Source: Anaeramoeba flamelloides
Lineage: Eukaryota; Metamonada; Anaeramoebidae
Length of the DNA: 64,000 nucleotides
Direction: 5' to 3'
Assembly: GCA_027625915.1 (NCBI GenBank)
Contig: JANTQA010000020.1
Coordinates: 2,170,001 to 2,234,000 of the forward strand
In this document: positions 33,391 to 44,649 of the stretch, in pieces
How the letters are laid out: each line of letters begins with the position of its first letter
Numbering within the stretch: position 1 is the stretch's first letter
Notes under the pieces: generated by a model
The model's input: the letters and a program-made list of their open reading frames with translations, nothing else
What the model was told of the DNA's origin: nothing
Database searches by the model: none
Translations under genes and position numbers: made by a program

Positions 33391-34123
33391 TATATATATA
33401 TATATATGTAGCCATAAAGATTATTTTGTTATCTCTGGATAATATTTAAAAGTTTTTTTATATTTTTTTCCTTTCTATGATTAATTACTTTATCAATTTA
33501 CAAAAGTTTTTACTTGTTTAATTTCAATTAATTAAATGAAATTATTATACAATTTTTTTTTTGTTTTTTTTTTAGTTTTTAATTATTTTCTATTACTCAA
33601 ATTGATGTTTTTAGAAAAGTATTCATATTAAAATTATAATTTTGGGAAAGAAAGAACAAATTTCATATTTCTCTTAATTCAATATTTTTCTAAAATTTTC
33701 TGAATAAAAATACCTTAAAATTTTTCATTATGGTCTTTTTATAATTTATTTTTATATCATAAAAATAACAAAATAATTTATAGTTATTCTTAATAAATAA
33801 AAATTTTTAGTTTTTAATTACTATTATTTTACAAAATTTGTTATAATTCAAAAAATTAAAAAAAAACAATAAAAATATTGAAATAATATGTAAAAATAAA
33901 TAATTATATTACTTTCTATGATCGAAAAAATGTAATCCCAAAACATAATAATTTATCTTTGAACTATTTGAATTTATAATACCAAATTTAATTAATATTA
34001 AAGACAAATAACTAAAAATATATTTATTATCACACCATTATCAATTTTAAATTTTCTATTTTAAACTTGGGGGAATTTAGACAAATATGGATGATAATGA
34101 CAATTTATGTTTATGTATAACAG

Positions 34124-34607
34124 TGAAGAAAATACTGAATATGAAAAAAATCCCTAAAAAGACTTTAAATTGAGAATATTCAAAAGTAGTTTTCTAATTT
34201 TTTTTATTTAAAACCAAACCCTTTTTTAAAAACCGCTCTTTGAAAATTAATACATTACACCGTTATTAAAATACCAATTAATTATATTAACTTTGCTGGA
34301 AACACTATCCAAACAATCAACAAAACAAGAATAAAAATCATCATTTTCCAAACTCTAGTAAACCTCAATAAAACTTGATTTTTTTTCAAAATATAATTAA
34401 TCTACTTATGCTATCAAATGATTACTTGGGTATTCTAGATAAAACACTTTAATGAACTTTAGGTAGGTTTATTACTAAGTTTATAGAAAATTGGTTATTT
34501 ATAAAAAGGATTTGGTTCTTAAATTTACAGCAATTACACATCAATTTTCCATATTTTCACAATTAAAAATCTTGTCAGGGATTATTTTCTTGTACAGTAT
34601 TTTTTTG
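34124..34607. mobile_element. Family F inverted-repeat element
   Basis: It matches 49304-49791 in order: TCATTTTCCAAACTCT, AGTAAACCTC, GGTATTCTAGA, TAGGTTTATTACTAA and TTGTCAGGGATTATTTTC. The left end is a decayed inverted copy of the right end. Confidence 0.7.
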
Positions 34608-35512
34608 TCGACTATATATAAATTTATATATATATATATATTTATATATATATAAATAAATTATTTTATCGTTGAAGGTTCCCAGTTATAAGTAAATGAA
34701 TTAAATGAGTAAAAAGTATTTGTATGTATATTATAAGTAAAAAATTTATTTCTAAATTTGAAATAAACTCCAAACAAAAATTTTGTCTTTCTTTTTCAAA
34801 TTTTTGTTTTGCTTTTTTTTTTTCTTTTTTCTTTTTTTTTCTTTTTTTTTTGACAAATTTTCTTTTATTCTATTTTTTTTATTTATTTATTTATTTTTTT
34901 TTTACTTTCATATGGATTAACAATTTTTTTTTTATTGCAAAATCAATTATTAATTCGTTAAAAACTTGTTATTTTCATGTTATTAAAATAAATAAAATAA
35001 ATATAGAAAAATCATATTGATTTCTAAGGGAATTTTATTTGATTTTTAATTAAAGATCTAAATGAATATTATTGTTTTTCTCAATAGTGTATCTAAGACT
35101 TTTAATTTTACAATTTTTAAGAAAATATATTGGGTTTTTAGTTTTATTCCAGGTGAATATCAACCAATATGATGTTTGTATTATTTTTATTATTTGTTAT
35201 TCAGAGTACAATTATAAAAAATAATTGAAAAAAATTGTCACTCCTTTGGCAGAAACAAAGTTGATAATTATTTTTGTAAAAATGTAAAATCTGTAATTAA
35301 AATCTATTTGTTGTGTTGTTTTTATTTTAAATTAATTTTTTTTTTTTTTATATAAAAATAAATCAAAATAGGTGTCCAATTTTAAATTATTTGGAAGAAT
35401 AAAATAAAAATAAAAATAATTTAATAAAAAATTCTATAATTTCATTTCGAATAATAATCTAAAATATTAAATAAAATTTAGTTATATCTCTAATTAAATT
35501 CTAAATTATTAA

Positions 35513-35554
<42 letters not shown>

Positions 35555-35615
35555 TAATAGCATAGTAATAAAAATAATATATTGATATATGTATATATTA
35601 TTAATAATTCAGGAA
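34608..35615. other. Low-complexity gap with (TAA)13 microsatellite
   Basis: Contains TA-rich runs at 34613-34660, a long T-rich stretch at 34790-34930 and an uninterrupted (TAA)13 at 35515-35553. No gene is seen. Confidence 0.7.
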
Positions 35616-38600
35616 TTAATTTTTTTTTTTCCATTTAAATTTTTCTCTCCATTTTGAAGGAGTATTTTTCTTTAAATTTGATCCCAAATTTGTTTTTCTC
35701 ATTTTTGGTGTTTTTGATTTCGAAGTTTTAAAATTGGGCAGGCTTTGTGTTCTGCACAACTGTGTACTTTTTCTTCTTAATTTTCTTCTATCTAATTTCA
35801 TTAATTGCTCATCTTCAACTTTTTGATGATATTTGGAATTAATTAAGTTTGGTGAGAAATTTGGTTCGATGTCCAAAATTTCAAGTTCTATTTTAATTTT
35901 AAAATTTTTTATGTTATCTTTCTCAATTGCTTTTTTTTTTTTCTTGTTCTGGTTCTTATTACTGGTATTACTCTCTACATTATTTCTTTTGTCCCCAAAG
36001 TAAATATTAATTTTACAATAATTTTTTTGGTTGGGATTAATTGAAAATTTTTTTATTGATGATTTCACCTTTTCTTGAACTGTTCGTAATCTGTCATTTG
36101 AATAAACTTCAAAACACTGGCTGTCAATAAAGCTTTCCATAAAGTCATAGCCCTCTTCGTCCAACATTGCCTCCAAAAAGGAATCCTTAAAAAAGATGCT
36201 AACAGCATTTCTTTTTGAGGAAACATCTGAAAAGGTATGCCGTCTAAAATCAGAAAACAAATAGGTGTAATAGTTTTCAAAAATTTCCAAGACAGCTTCA
36301 CAAGTGATTGTCTCGTGTTGGTTCATTTTATAAGAATACATATTTTCAGGGTCTGGTGATTTGTTTACATTTTCATTGAATAAAAATGAAAAATTGTTAT
36401 TACTATGACCGATACTATAATTATTATTCGCGGACATATTCCGAAACAAGTTTTTTATTGAGGATATTAGTTTGCCCGAATACGGGATTCGTGGCAAAGT
36501 AGACTTCTCTTGGTTCAATGAAACTTGGTTTTGTGAGTAATTCACTGTGTTTTTTTCCAGATCGACTAAGAGGAAATTTGAAGAAAAGTCATGGTCCTTT
36601 GGGAATTGTGTGATCCCGATGATGACGGGAACTGGCGAGTCAATGATGGTAATCAACTCTGGCGAAAGGATCGGGACTAATGCGCCTTGCCACTTAAATG
36701 GCAACAGTAATGGGAACATTCCAAAGATTGCGGAAGTTACTTTCCTCAAGCTTGAGCCATAAAAGACGATTGTCTTTTCAAGCAAGGCCGTTCTCACGAT
36801 TTTGATAATATTTTCAACAGACAACAAAGAAAATAAGATTTTAAATCCAAATTTTGCTGCTGGGATTTCCAATTTATTGGGGATGGTGTAGCCGATCATA
36901 ACTAGTTCCTGTGCAACTTGAAGTCTAATTCTTGTATTTGGCTTGCCAATCGAAAGCGAATATAGCTTGTGTAAAAATTGTTTAATTGCGTTCGTCTCCG
37001 TTTGTTCTTTTTCTGGTTCTCCATCCTCGCCAGTGCCCCCATTGCTCTTGTTGCTCGTTTGCCTTCCGTGGTTCCCAATTTCTAGATCCGAATCTAGTGT
37101 TATTTCTGTATCCAAATCCGTGCTCAGGTCGACAATTTTTTCGGTCAGCGAACCTGTTAAATCCTCTGTGATCGACTGTGTTTCGGTTTGCATTGGGGAA
37201 ATCAATGCGCTTGAAATCTTTTTTGGCTTTGAAACCTTGTTGTTCATCCTTGGCTTCCCTTGTTCCTTCCCGGTTTCCTTTTGTTCGAAATCAGTCTTGG
37301 AATCAGTTGGGATTTCGTAGTCCGTATCAGTGAGATCTTCTGTTTTCAGGAAATCAAAATTTAAATAGATCTGCTCCGAATAGGCCTTTTGATCTTCAGA
37401 AGTTAAATTAAACTCATTCGTGTCTTGGCTTTCGTCAAGCTTGTTTTCAATGGGAAATTCAAATTTCCGACTTGCCTTTGAATGATATTTCGGATTGGTT
37501 ATTTTCCTAATATCAAATTGTGATTTTGATTTGAATTCTAACCTGCCTGAGAGCGGGTTTTGTGGTTTTTTAAATTCCTTTTCTTTTTTTAGTTGCTTTT
37601 CCTTTTCGTTTTCCTTTTTTTGTTTTTGGTTGGTTTTTTTATTATTTGATTTTTGCTTTGGGGATGGGATCTTTTTTGGCTGTAATGATGATTTCCTTGT
37701 GTTTTTTCTTTGATAGCTACTACTAATTATCTGGCTGTTCCGTTTTTTTGGAGACATCGAAAGTAATCTATTTCGAGTCATTTCCTTAAAATTTACTTTC
37801 GGTTTTAATCGAGATCTCATCAGTTCCAAATTTGCAAACGCCAAAATCGAATGAAGGCTATCAAAAAATAATTCATAAAACGGGCATTTGGACAAAATAC
37901 ACAAGCAAAATGGAGCAACAATTAATTTGTGTTTCTTATTCAAATATGAATACAGCCTTTCTCGTTCAGAATCAATCGTCTCCTTGGGGAGGAACGACGG
38001 TAAAAAGCCAACAACATAAGAAAACGATAAGCAAAATGCATATTCAGATCCATCATAGTTTGTTAATAAAAAGACAAACTGATCAACAATTTCTCCAACT
38101 TTGAAATCCTCCTTTGTCCCCTTTTCTAAATCAAAATCCAAAATCTGTGATATTTTTAAACCATTTGGAAAGCAAAAAGGTATTAAATCACGGAGGCTGC
38201 TTGTAAATGAATTAGACTCTTGATCTTTCTTCTTTTCTGACTCTTTTTTTTCTTCTTTCTTTGTTTTGTTGTTTGTTTTTGTTCCTTTTTCTTTTTCCCT
38301 TTCTTTTTCTTTTTCTTTTTTTTCTTTTTTTTCTTTCTCTTTTTCTTTTTCTTTTTCCTTTTCCTTTTCTTTTTTTGTTTTGTTATTTGTTTCTACTTCT
38401 TTTTCTTTTTCTTTTTCTTTTTCCGTCTTTTTTTCCATTTCCTTTTCTTTTTTTTCTTTTGTATTTGCTTGTTGATTTTCATTTTCATTTTTGTTTTGCT
38501 GGTTAGTTTCTTCATTGCCTTCCCCTGATTTTGTATTTGTTTGATTTTTTGATTGAGAAGTTAAGGTTGACTTTGTTAAGTAGTCCTCGCTTTTATCGTT

Positions 38601-38918
38601 CGCTGTATTATTCGGCAAACTCGACGTTTTTACAATTGTAGAATCTAGTTTTGTCATCGAATTGAGTGTCGGAAATTCAAACAACACCTCTGGTTGAAGA
38701 ATGGTTTTTGCTTTGTTTTTGTTGAGATTTCCAAAGTCTGGGAATTTCGATCCCAACAGTACAATTTTATCATAAAAATGTGTTGGTGAGTTGTTCGGAG
38801 AATAATTTTGAAAAGGATTCTTTCGTTGCATCTTCATTAATTGTTCCACATTTAAATCTGATTGAGATCGGTACCTTGTTTTTAATTTTTTTCTTCGAAA
38901 TTTGTTAAAAAAAGCCAT
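35616..38918 (-). CDS. DENN-domain protein, 1100 aa, single exon
   Basis: DENN proteins are exchange factors or scaffolds for Rab-type GTPases. The frame is intact from ATG (38918) to TAA. uDENN parts: FYDKIVLLGSKF (about residue 48) and LIPFCFPNG (about 249) with YAFCLSF after it. cDENN starts APFCLCILSKCPFYELF (about 340), is split by a Ser/Lys/Gln-rich insert of some 300 residues, and resumes with FSLLSVENIIKIVRTALLEK, IVFYGSSLRKVTS and LLPFKWQGALVPILSPEL (about 700-770), then SPVPVIIGI. dDENN follows at about 865-935, ending MESFIDSQCFEVY. A Lys-Glu tract of about 70 residues interrupts uDENN (150-240). The C-terminal 150 residues are basic and unassigned. The split, insert-rich architecture resembles amoebal DENN proteins; the target Rab cannot be read from sequence. 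Confidence 0.9.
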   Translation of the reverse strand: MAFFNKFRRKKLKTRYRSQSDLNVEQLMKMQRKNPFQNYSPNNSPTHFYDKIVLLGSKFPDFGNLNKNKAKTILQPEVLFEFPTLNSMTKLDSTIVKTSSLPNNTANDKSEDYLTKSTLTSQSKNQTNTKSGEGNEETNQQNKNENENQQANTKEKKEKEMEKKTEKEKEKEKEVETNNKTKKEKEKEKEKEKEKEKKEKKEKEKEREKEKGTKTNNKTKKEEKKESEKKKDQESNSFTSSLRDLIPFCFPNGLKISQILDFDLEKGTKEDFKVGEIVDQFVFLLTNYDGSEYAFCLSFSYVVGFLPSFLPKETIDSERERLYSYLNKKHKLIVAPFCLCILSKCPFYELFFDSLHSILAFANLELMRSRLKPKVNFKEMTRNRLLSMSPKKRNSQIISSSYQRKNTRKSSLQPKKIPSPKQKSNNKKTNQKQKKENEKEKQLKKEKEFKKPQNPLSGRLEFKSKSQFDIRKITNPKYHSKASRKFEFPIENKLDESQDTNEFNLTSEDQKAYSEQIYLNFDFLKTEDLTDTDYEIPTDSKTDFEQKETGKEQGKPRMNNKVSKPKKISSALISPMQTETQSITEDLTGSLTEKIVDLSTDLDTEITLDSDLEIGNHGRQTSNKSNGGTGEDGEPEKEQTETNAIKQFLHKLYSLSIGKPNTRIRLQVAQELVMIGYTIPNKLEIPAAKFGFKILFSLLSVENIIKIVRTALLEKTIVFYGSSLRKVTSAIFGMFPLLLPFKWQGALVPILSPELITIIDSPVPVIIGITQFPKDHDFSSNFLLVDLEKNTVNYSQNQVSLNQEKSTLPRIPYSGKLISSIKNLFRNMSANNNYSIGHSNNNFSFLFNENVNKSPDPENMYSYKMNQHETITCEAVLEIFENYYTYLFSDFRRHTFSDVSSKRNAVSIFFKDSFLEAMLDEEGYDFMESFIDSQCFEVYSNDRLRTVQEKVKSSIKKFSINPNQKNYCKINIYFGDKRNNVESNTSNKNQNKKKKKAIEKDNIKNFKIKIELEILDIEPNFSPNLINSKYHQKVEDEQLMKLDRRKLRRKSTQLCRTQSLPNFKTSKSKTPKMRKTNLGSNLKKNTPSKWREKFKWKKKN

Positions 38919-39632
38919 TTTTATTTTGGTTGGTTTTTTTTGTTTTTTTTGTTATTTTGTAAGAGAGAAATTTAAGAAAAAGAGAAGTCTAAAGTTCGTT
39001 GGGAATTGTTGAAATCTTTTTTTTGGAAAAACTCAAAAACTATTGTTTATTCTTTTTCCGATTTTTCTTTTCAGGTTTTCGGGTGAATGATGAAAATCGA
39101 AGAAAAAAATTAAACAGAAAAAGAAAATGAGGAAATAAAAAAAATTGTTCTGGTTGATTGGATTCCAAAAAGGAACCTTTAATCATTGCTCGCTGAGTTT
39201 TCTATTAGCCTACAATAAGGTGTTATTTTTAAGTAGTAATTGTAATCAATTTTATTCGTTTTATGAAAATTTATTTTTCCTCTTTTTAAAAAAAGTATTA
39301 TTTGAGAATCTTCGCTTTAAAGTTGAATAAATTTGTCTCTTATTACTATTTGTTCCAAAATAAATGGAATATCTTATCATTCGCCTTTCAAAGAAAGGTT
39401 AAAAAGACCACAGTCAAATTAATAGCATTAAGTGACTAAAGTCTGTACATTTCTACTTTTCCCTTTTTGGTTTGGGAAAGTTGATTTATTTGAAGTATGA
39501 TAAATCTCCTTTTTTTTGTAAGGCTATTGCACAATTTTGAGAAGTTACTTATTCAAAGGAGTTGTAATTATTTGACTTTTAGAATAAAATAGTTTGATAA
39601 TTTATGTTTGGTTTTAATTTTTTTTGTGTTAA
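38919..39632. other. Upstream flank of the DENN gene
   Basis: Pyrimidine-rich leader next to the ATG, then unremarkable A/T-rich sequence. A 61-codon forward frame at 39145 is not supported. Confidence 0.4.
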
Positions 39633-40751
39633 GGGACTAGTCTTCTACGACAGTAAGGCAAAATTTTAAAATATGTTATTGGTGGTATTCTCTACTTACA
39701 AATTTTGTAGATCCCAAGTGTCAAAAAATTCTGATCGACTAAGAAAGCCATAAAAGAAAATTAGTTTAGTTAGATCAATTTTTTTTTTCCATTTTTTCTG
39801 AAAAAGAAAACAATTAAATTCTTTTTTTTTCTCACAATTTATCTAGTTTTTACCCCGTTTATTGCACTTTTGATCATTATTATACTATAACATTTCTTTG
39901 TTACCAGTAATATAAATATAAAGATTTTTTTTGTTTTTTTGAAATAAAACTTTTGGTTAACCAAAAAAATGATATATTCAACGGATTAAAAAATAATTGT
40001 TTTTTTTTAAGAAGAGTAGTTATAATAATCAAAGTTTTGTAGTCATTAAAAAATTTTACTTAGAAATTTTTTTTTTGTTTTAAGATGAAATTCGATTTTT
40101 CAAAATAAAATTTTCTTGAAGATATTTGGCAATTAGTTAATTTAATCCACAAAATTCAAAATCATTTTTTTTCTGCCAAAAATGATTTGAATTGTTATAA
40201 GGATTCTTGTGAATAAGACCAAACAATTCTTAAAAAAATTTTTCAAATTTGAAAATTTTTTTGCAATTTTTTTTCATTTTTTGAAACCAGATAACAACTT
40301 TTTCAAAACCTTAAAGAAAAAATTTTTTTTGCATAATAGATCTAAATTTAATTGATAAACTGGGGTTAAGTTTTGACCGAATATTCATTTATTGAATCAC
40401 CTAAACCACGACTAGTTTTAATGATTAAGATTTGAATTGAAATATTAATCAAATAAAAAGAAACCAAATAAAAAATTTGCTTTCGAAATCAATACTTTCC
40501 AATATAAAACGAAAAATATGTTTCCCCATTTTCAAGAACTAACTTAATTCTTAAACAAAATAATAGGTTACTTTTTTTGAGTTTTATATTGGGAACATGC
40601 AAATTTTGAATTTCCAAAAAGAGACTCTAATCAATAAATTGTTTAAATGGGGCTAACTCATCCATTTCATAAGTCTAAACACAAATTACAATAAAAAAAA
40701 AATTCAAGATCTGGACAAGATTTCATTTTATTTTCAAAATTGACTACTCCC
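39633..40751. mobile_element. TTAA-flanked element with family E-like ends, about 1.1 kb
   Basis: TTAA lies at 39629-39632 and 40752-40755. The left end reads GGGACTAGTC and the right end GACTACTCCC, matching family E for 10 bp with one mismatch. The interior is not similar to the 940-bp copies, so this is a different non-autonomous member or a chance pair of ends. Confidence 0.5.
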
Positions 40752-41121
40752 TTAAGGGATTAGTGTCACCTTATATTTCTCTACTATTATTTTTCAATTA
40801 AAAAATGAAAATTTTTAGTTCACATTCCAAAATATTTTTCTAATTTATAAGTGTAAATCAACCAGAAGATCTTTACAACATTGTTTAGAAATGATATTTA
40901 TAGATAATAAATTAAACTTCCTAAGTATACTTTAAGACAAATTTTTAACTCTGCTAATTTTATTGTAGCAGTAATAATTAATCTTCACAATGAAAATTGT
41001 AATAAAAATTTTCATTTATTGATTGGAAAAGAATAGTATAATCAAAGTATGTTGAAATTGGATGTAAATGATATTGATGCACCATTGTTCAAATAGTTCT
41101 AAAAAGTCTAAACTCTTTTTT

Positions 41122-41309
41122 AAAAATTGTGACTCACCTAGAATAATAAATTGAAAAAAAAAAAATTATCCTTTAGTATTCAAGAACAATTAATAACTAA
41201 ATATGATTTGTAATTCACTTTTAAGTCATTCTAAATCTATAAAAGCCTGATATATTAAAAATTAAAAAAAATAAAACCAAAAACTAAAAAAAAGTGAGTC
41301 ACAATTTTT
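41122..41309. repeat. Foldback with perfect 16-bp arms
   Basis: AAAAATTGTGACTCAC (41122-41137) and GTGAGTCACAATTTTT (41294-41309) are exact reverse complements. A further GTGAGTCAAAATTTATGAAA stands at 41713, after the A-run, suggesting a larger or repeated unit. Confidence 0.7.
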
Positions 41310-41481
41310 GAAATGAGCATTACGGATTTTTTATTACTGAACTTTCACTGAAAAAAAGTTGAACAACAATATTTTTATGAATAATTTAATCCATTTTCAA
41401 AGACATTACATTCTCAATTTTCTTAGTGATTCATTATTTGTCTTTTCGAAGATCTCTTTTTTTTTTCCACATGATCTTTTG

Positions 41482-41538
<57 letters not shown>

Positions 41539-41700
41539 TAAAAAAAAAAGAAAAAAAAAAACAAAAGAAAAACAAAAGAAAAAAAAAAATTGAAAAAGCA
41601 AAACTAAAATTTGAAAAATTAGAAAAAATGATTCTGATCCAAAAATTTGAAAATATTTTTTGTTAAGAATACTGGAATAAACCCTCAAAACAACTCCCAT
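41482..41700. repeat. 53-A homopolymer and fragment of a family C element
   Basis: An uninterrupted run of 53 A (41482-41534) is followed by A-rich sequence and GAAAAAATGATTCTGATCCA ... AAGAATACTGGAATAAAC, which resembles the family C interior at 7448-7505. Confidence 0.6.
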
Positions 41701-41739
41701 TAGCATTATAAAGTGAGTCAAAATTTATGAAAAATAGTT

Positions 41740-42694
41740 TATTTTAAATCTTATTGCACAATAAATTATTACATTTTTTACTAATGATCACTATTAAAAA
41801 TTTTTATTTTTGAAATTTTTTTTTTTAATTCCTTTTCCAACATTAACAACAGAAATCATAATAATAGTAACACGATATTTAATAATTTAGATTTAGAAGT
41901 TCCAAAAGTAACTATTTTTATAATTTTTTAATTTCAAAGATTAACTCAATAATCATTAGCATAAAAACCCAAAGACTGATTATTATTTTTTTTATAAAGA
42001 TAATTGTAACATCAATAAATTCCTATATTTCAGAAATAATTTGTCAAAAAAATCATTGGTTAATTATTTAATTTTTTAAAAAAAAAACTTTTTTTACAAT
42101 TAATCAACATTTCGCCATAAATTTAAGAAATATATTTTGCAACTTTGGGGTCTGAATATTGATAATTCAACCTTTAAATTTGTGGAAAAAATACAAGTTT
42201 TTTTTTTTGAAAACGTTGGGATTTTTTAGTAATACATAGATCATTATTAATTGATTAGATCAACTTTTATTCCTACTTTACTCCCTGACTAATCGATTTT
42301 TTAGAGACATTCGAACCATGTAGCATTAATATATTTAGGCCCAATAGCAACTTATTTTGATGGTAGGATTCTCCTTGGTAGACGCTACCCCTTAAAAAAT
42401 AAAAATCGAGGAAAATTATCTTTTATTTTTCAGTTTACCAAAAACTATGAAATAAAAAAAAACTGTTATACAATTTTTTTGTTTATTTATTTTTTTAAGG
42501 ATATAAGTTACAAATTAATTTTTCTCATAAATTACAAAAAATGACCTTTTATATTGATTGGGGTGATAAGATCTTTAATTCACAAATTAAAAACAATTAT
42601 TTCAGAGTAAGAAATAAAATTTGATTAGATTTTGTAGTTTTTGTTTTACTACAAAAAATTACTTACCCTACCCTTAAAAACACACCAAGGAAAA
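41740..42694. other. A/T-rich gap, nothing recognised
   Basis: No frame, repeat or structure stands out. Confidence 0.35.
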
Positions 42695-42832
42695 TAAACT
42701 CTTTTTCAGTCAAAGGGGCCCAGTTTTTTTGAAGAAATGGAAGACATTCTATGACTTTAATTCATTACTCTTATCAAACTAAAATTTTCAATTTTTAGAT
42801 CATAATCATTTTTTCTCATTTTGTAAAATTTT

Positions 42833-42880
<48 letters not shown>

Positions 42881-43254
42881 TTTTTTTTTAAAAATTAACT
42901 TTGAAAAAAAAAATGTTTGAAAAACCAAATAAACATTAAGAAAAGTTCAGCTTTTTATGTTCTTTTAAAATTCATAGATTTACAAGTAAAAAATCTTATT
43001 ATCAACGATTTTAATTTCCTAAAAAAATTGAGAATTTTGCACGAGACGTTCCAATGAATGGGGCCCAAAAAATTTTTTGACATTTTTTTTTTTTGAAATT
43101 TATGGTTTGTTCAGGGGTTTCTTTTATAATTATGGAATCTTATAAGAAGTTTATTATTACTCGTATCTCTAAACAATCTAAATTTGGTTGATTCTACAAA
43201 ATAAAGTGACTTTTTCATTTTTGGCTGGGCCCCTTTTAGTGAAATGGAGTTTAT
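42695..43254. mobile_element. Family C inverted-repeat element with a 45-T core
   Basis: The ends are TAAACTCTTTTTCAGTCAAA with GGGGCCCAG and CTGGGCCCCTTTTAGTGAAA with TGGAGTTTA, which are imperfect inverted repeats. The body matches 6961-7563 in the opposite orientation, including an internal end-like motif AATGAATGGGGCCCA at about 43052. An uninterrupted run of 45 T (42834-42878) takes the place of the A-rich core of the other copy. Confidence 0.75.
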
Positions 43255-44649
43255 TTATCAAATAATATTTTATTTTGACTAGTTATCAGTGCTTTTATAA
43301 TAATAAAATTTCATAATTTCCCCATAAATCACTCGTATTCTTAGTTATTATGTTCGGGTAAGTGATTATATACAAGAGGATAAACAATAAATCAAAAAAA
43401 AAACTATATTTTTTCGAAAATGAATAATCAACTTTAATATATGTATAAAAGATCATTCACCTTGTGATCTATATGAAAGCGGCGTGTTTGTAATACATTA
43501 TAAGAATTCATTCTGAACATGAAATTGTTTACAACCAATAACCACTCTTTTCAAGGTATAATTCCATTTAAATGTTTATCAAAAATCAGCTTTTTGATGA
43601 ATTTTTCTGATATTTCGATAAATCATGATCTTTATTCAAAAAAAATTTAAAAAATGTAAAAAATTTATAAAATGGAAATTGGGAAATAAGTTTAAATTCT
43701 TTTTTTTTTTACTTTATTAGTAAAAATCGTTTCCATTAATATTAGTTTAGATTAAATTTACTTAATTTTCCTAAGATGTAAATCGTCTTATAATTGGGTT
43801 TCTCTGAAAACTGTTTGTTAGATATTATCAGGTTTTGGTTTATGATTAGTAAATTAAATAGTAATAGAAGTTTGCAAGTAGACTAAAGAATCGTTATGAG
43901 ATTAGTATCTAAACTCATTTTCAGACAAAAGGACACACATCACAAATCATCAATTCGATTGAATTCAGTTTTTAATAAGATAATTACTTATTTCTGATTT
44001 ACATTTTTTCATTATTTTTTTTATTTATGGATATCGAACAGTTGTAAAATGAAAAAAACAAGATAAGAAGAAACTAATTTAAAAATAATCTACCTATATA
44101 AGAATGAAAACAGTTTAATTTTTATTTTGAATGAGTTAGAAATAGGAATTAAGAAAGACCATTATTGAATTGATGTATGGAACCAATGAAAAAAAAAAAA
44201 AAAGAAAAAAAAAAAAAAAAAATCCCAACAAAATACTCAGATGAATTGCTGCTATATATTGAAAATGAGAATTTAAAGTACAAAAGTTTGAAGTGTAAAA
44301 AATAATTAATAAAATGCAAAGAACTTATTCACCAATTCAACTTTATTCAACAATTTTTATTGCTTTTATTTTTTTTTTTTTTTCTTTAACAATTTACAAA
44401 ACGAGAATTCTCATCCCAAATAAAAGGGTATATCAATTTTCAAAATATTAATTTTTAATTTTTATTGTTTTATTTTAACGAGTTTTAAATATTCATTTAA
44501 GTGTTTTTTTATGTTTTAAAGAGTTTCTTATATTTTAGAATGATACTACAATTAACTTGATTTTATTCTGAATAATACTTGAAATTTTTTATGCACTTTT
44601 ATTTAAATCAGTGTTTATAAAAAAAATTATTCTTATATATTTAATTGCA
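43255..44649. other. A/T-rich gap, nothing recognised
   Basis: No gene or dated repeat was found. Confidence 0.35.

Noticed and set aside
36065-38506. Several frames over the DENN gene, including Phe/Leu/Ser-rich ones opposite the Lys-Glu tract
   Set aside because: They are low-complexity shadows of purine-rich coding sequence.
41434-41721. 95-codon Phe-rich reverse frame
   Set aside because: It is the translated 53-A homopolymer and a family C fragment.
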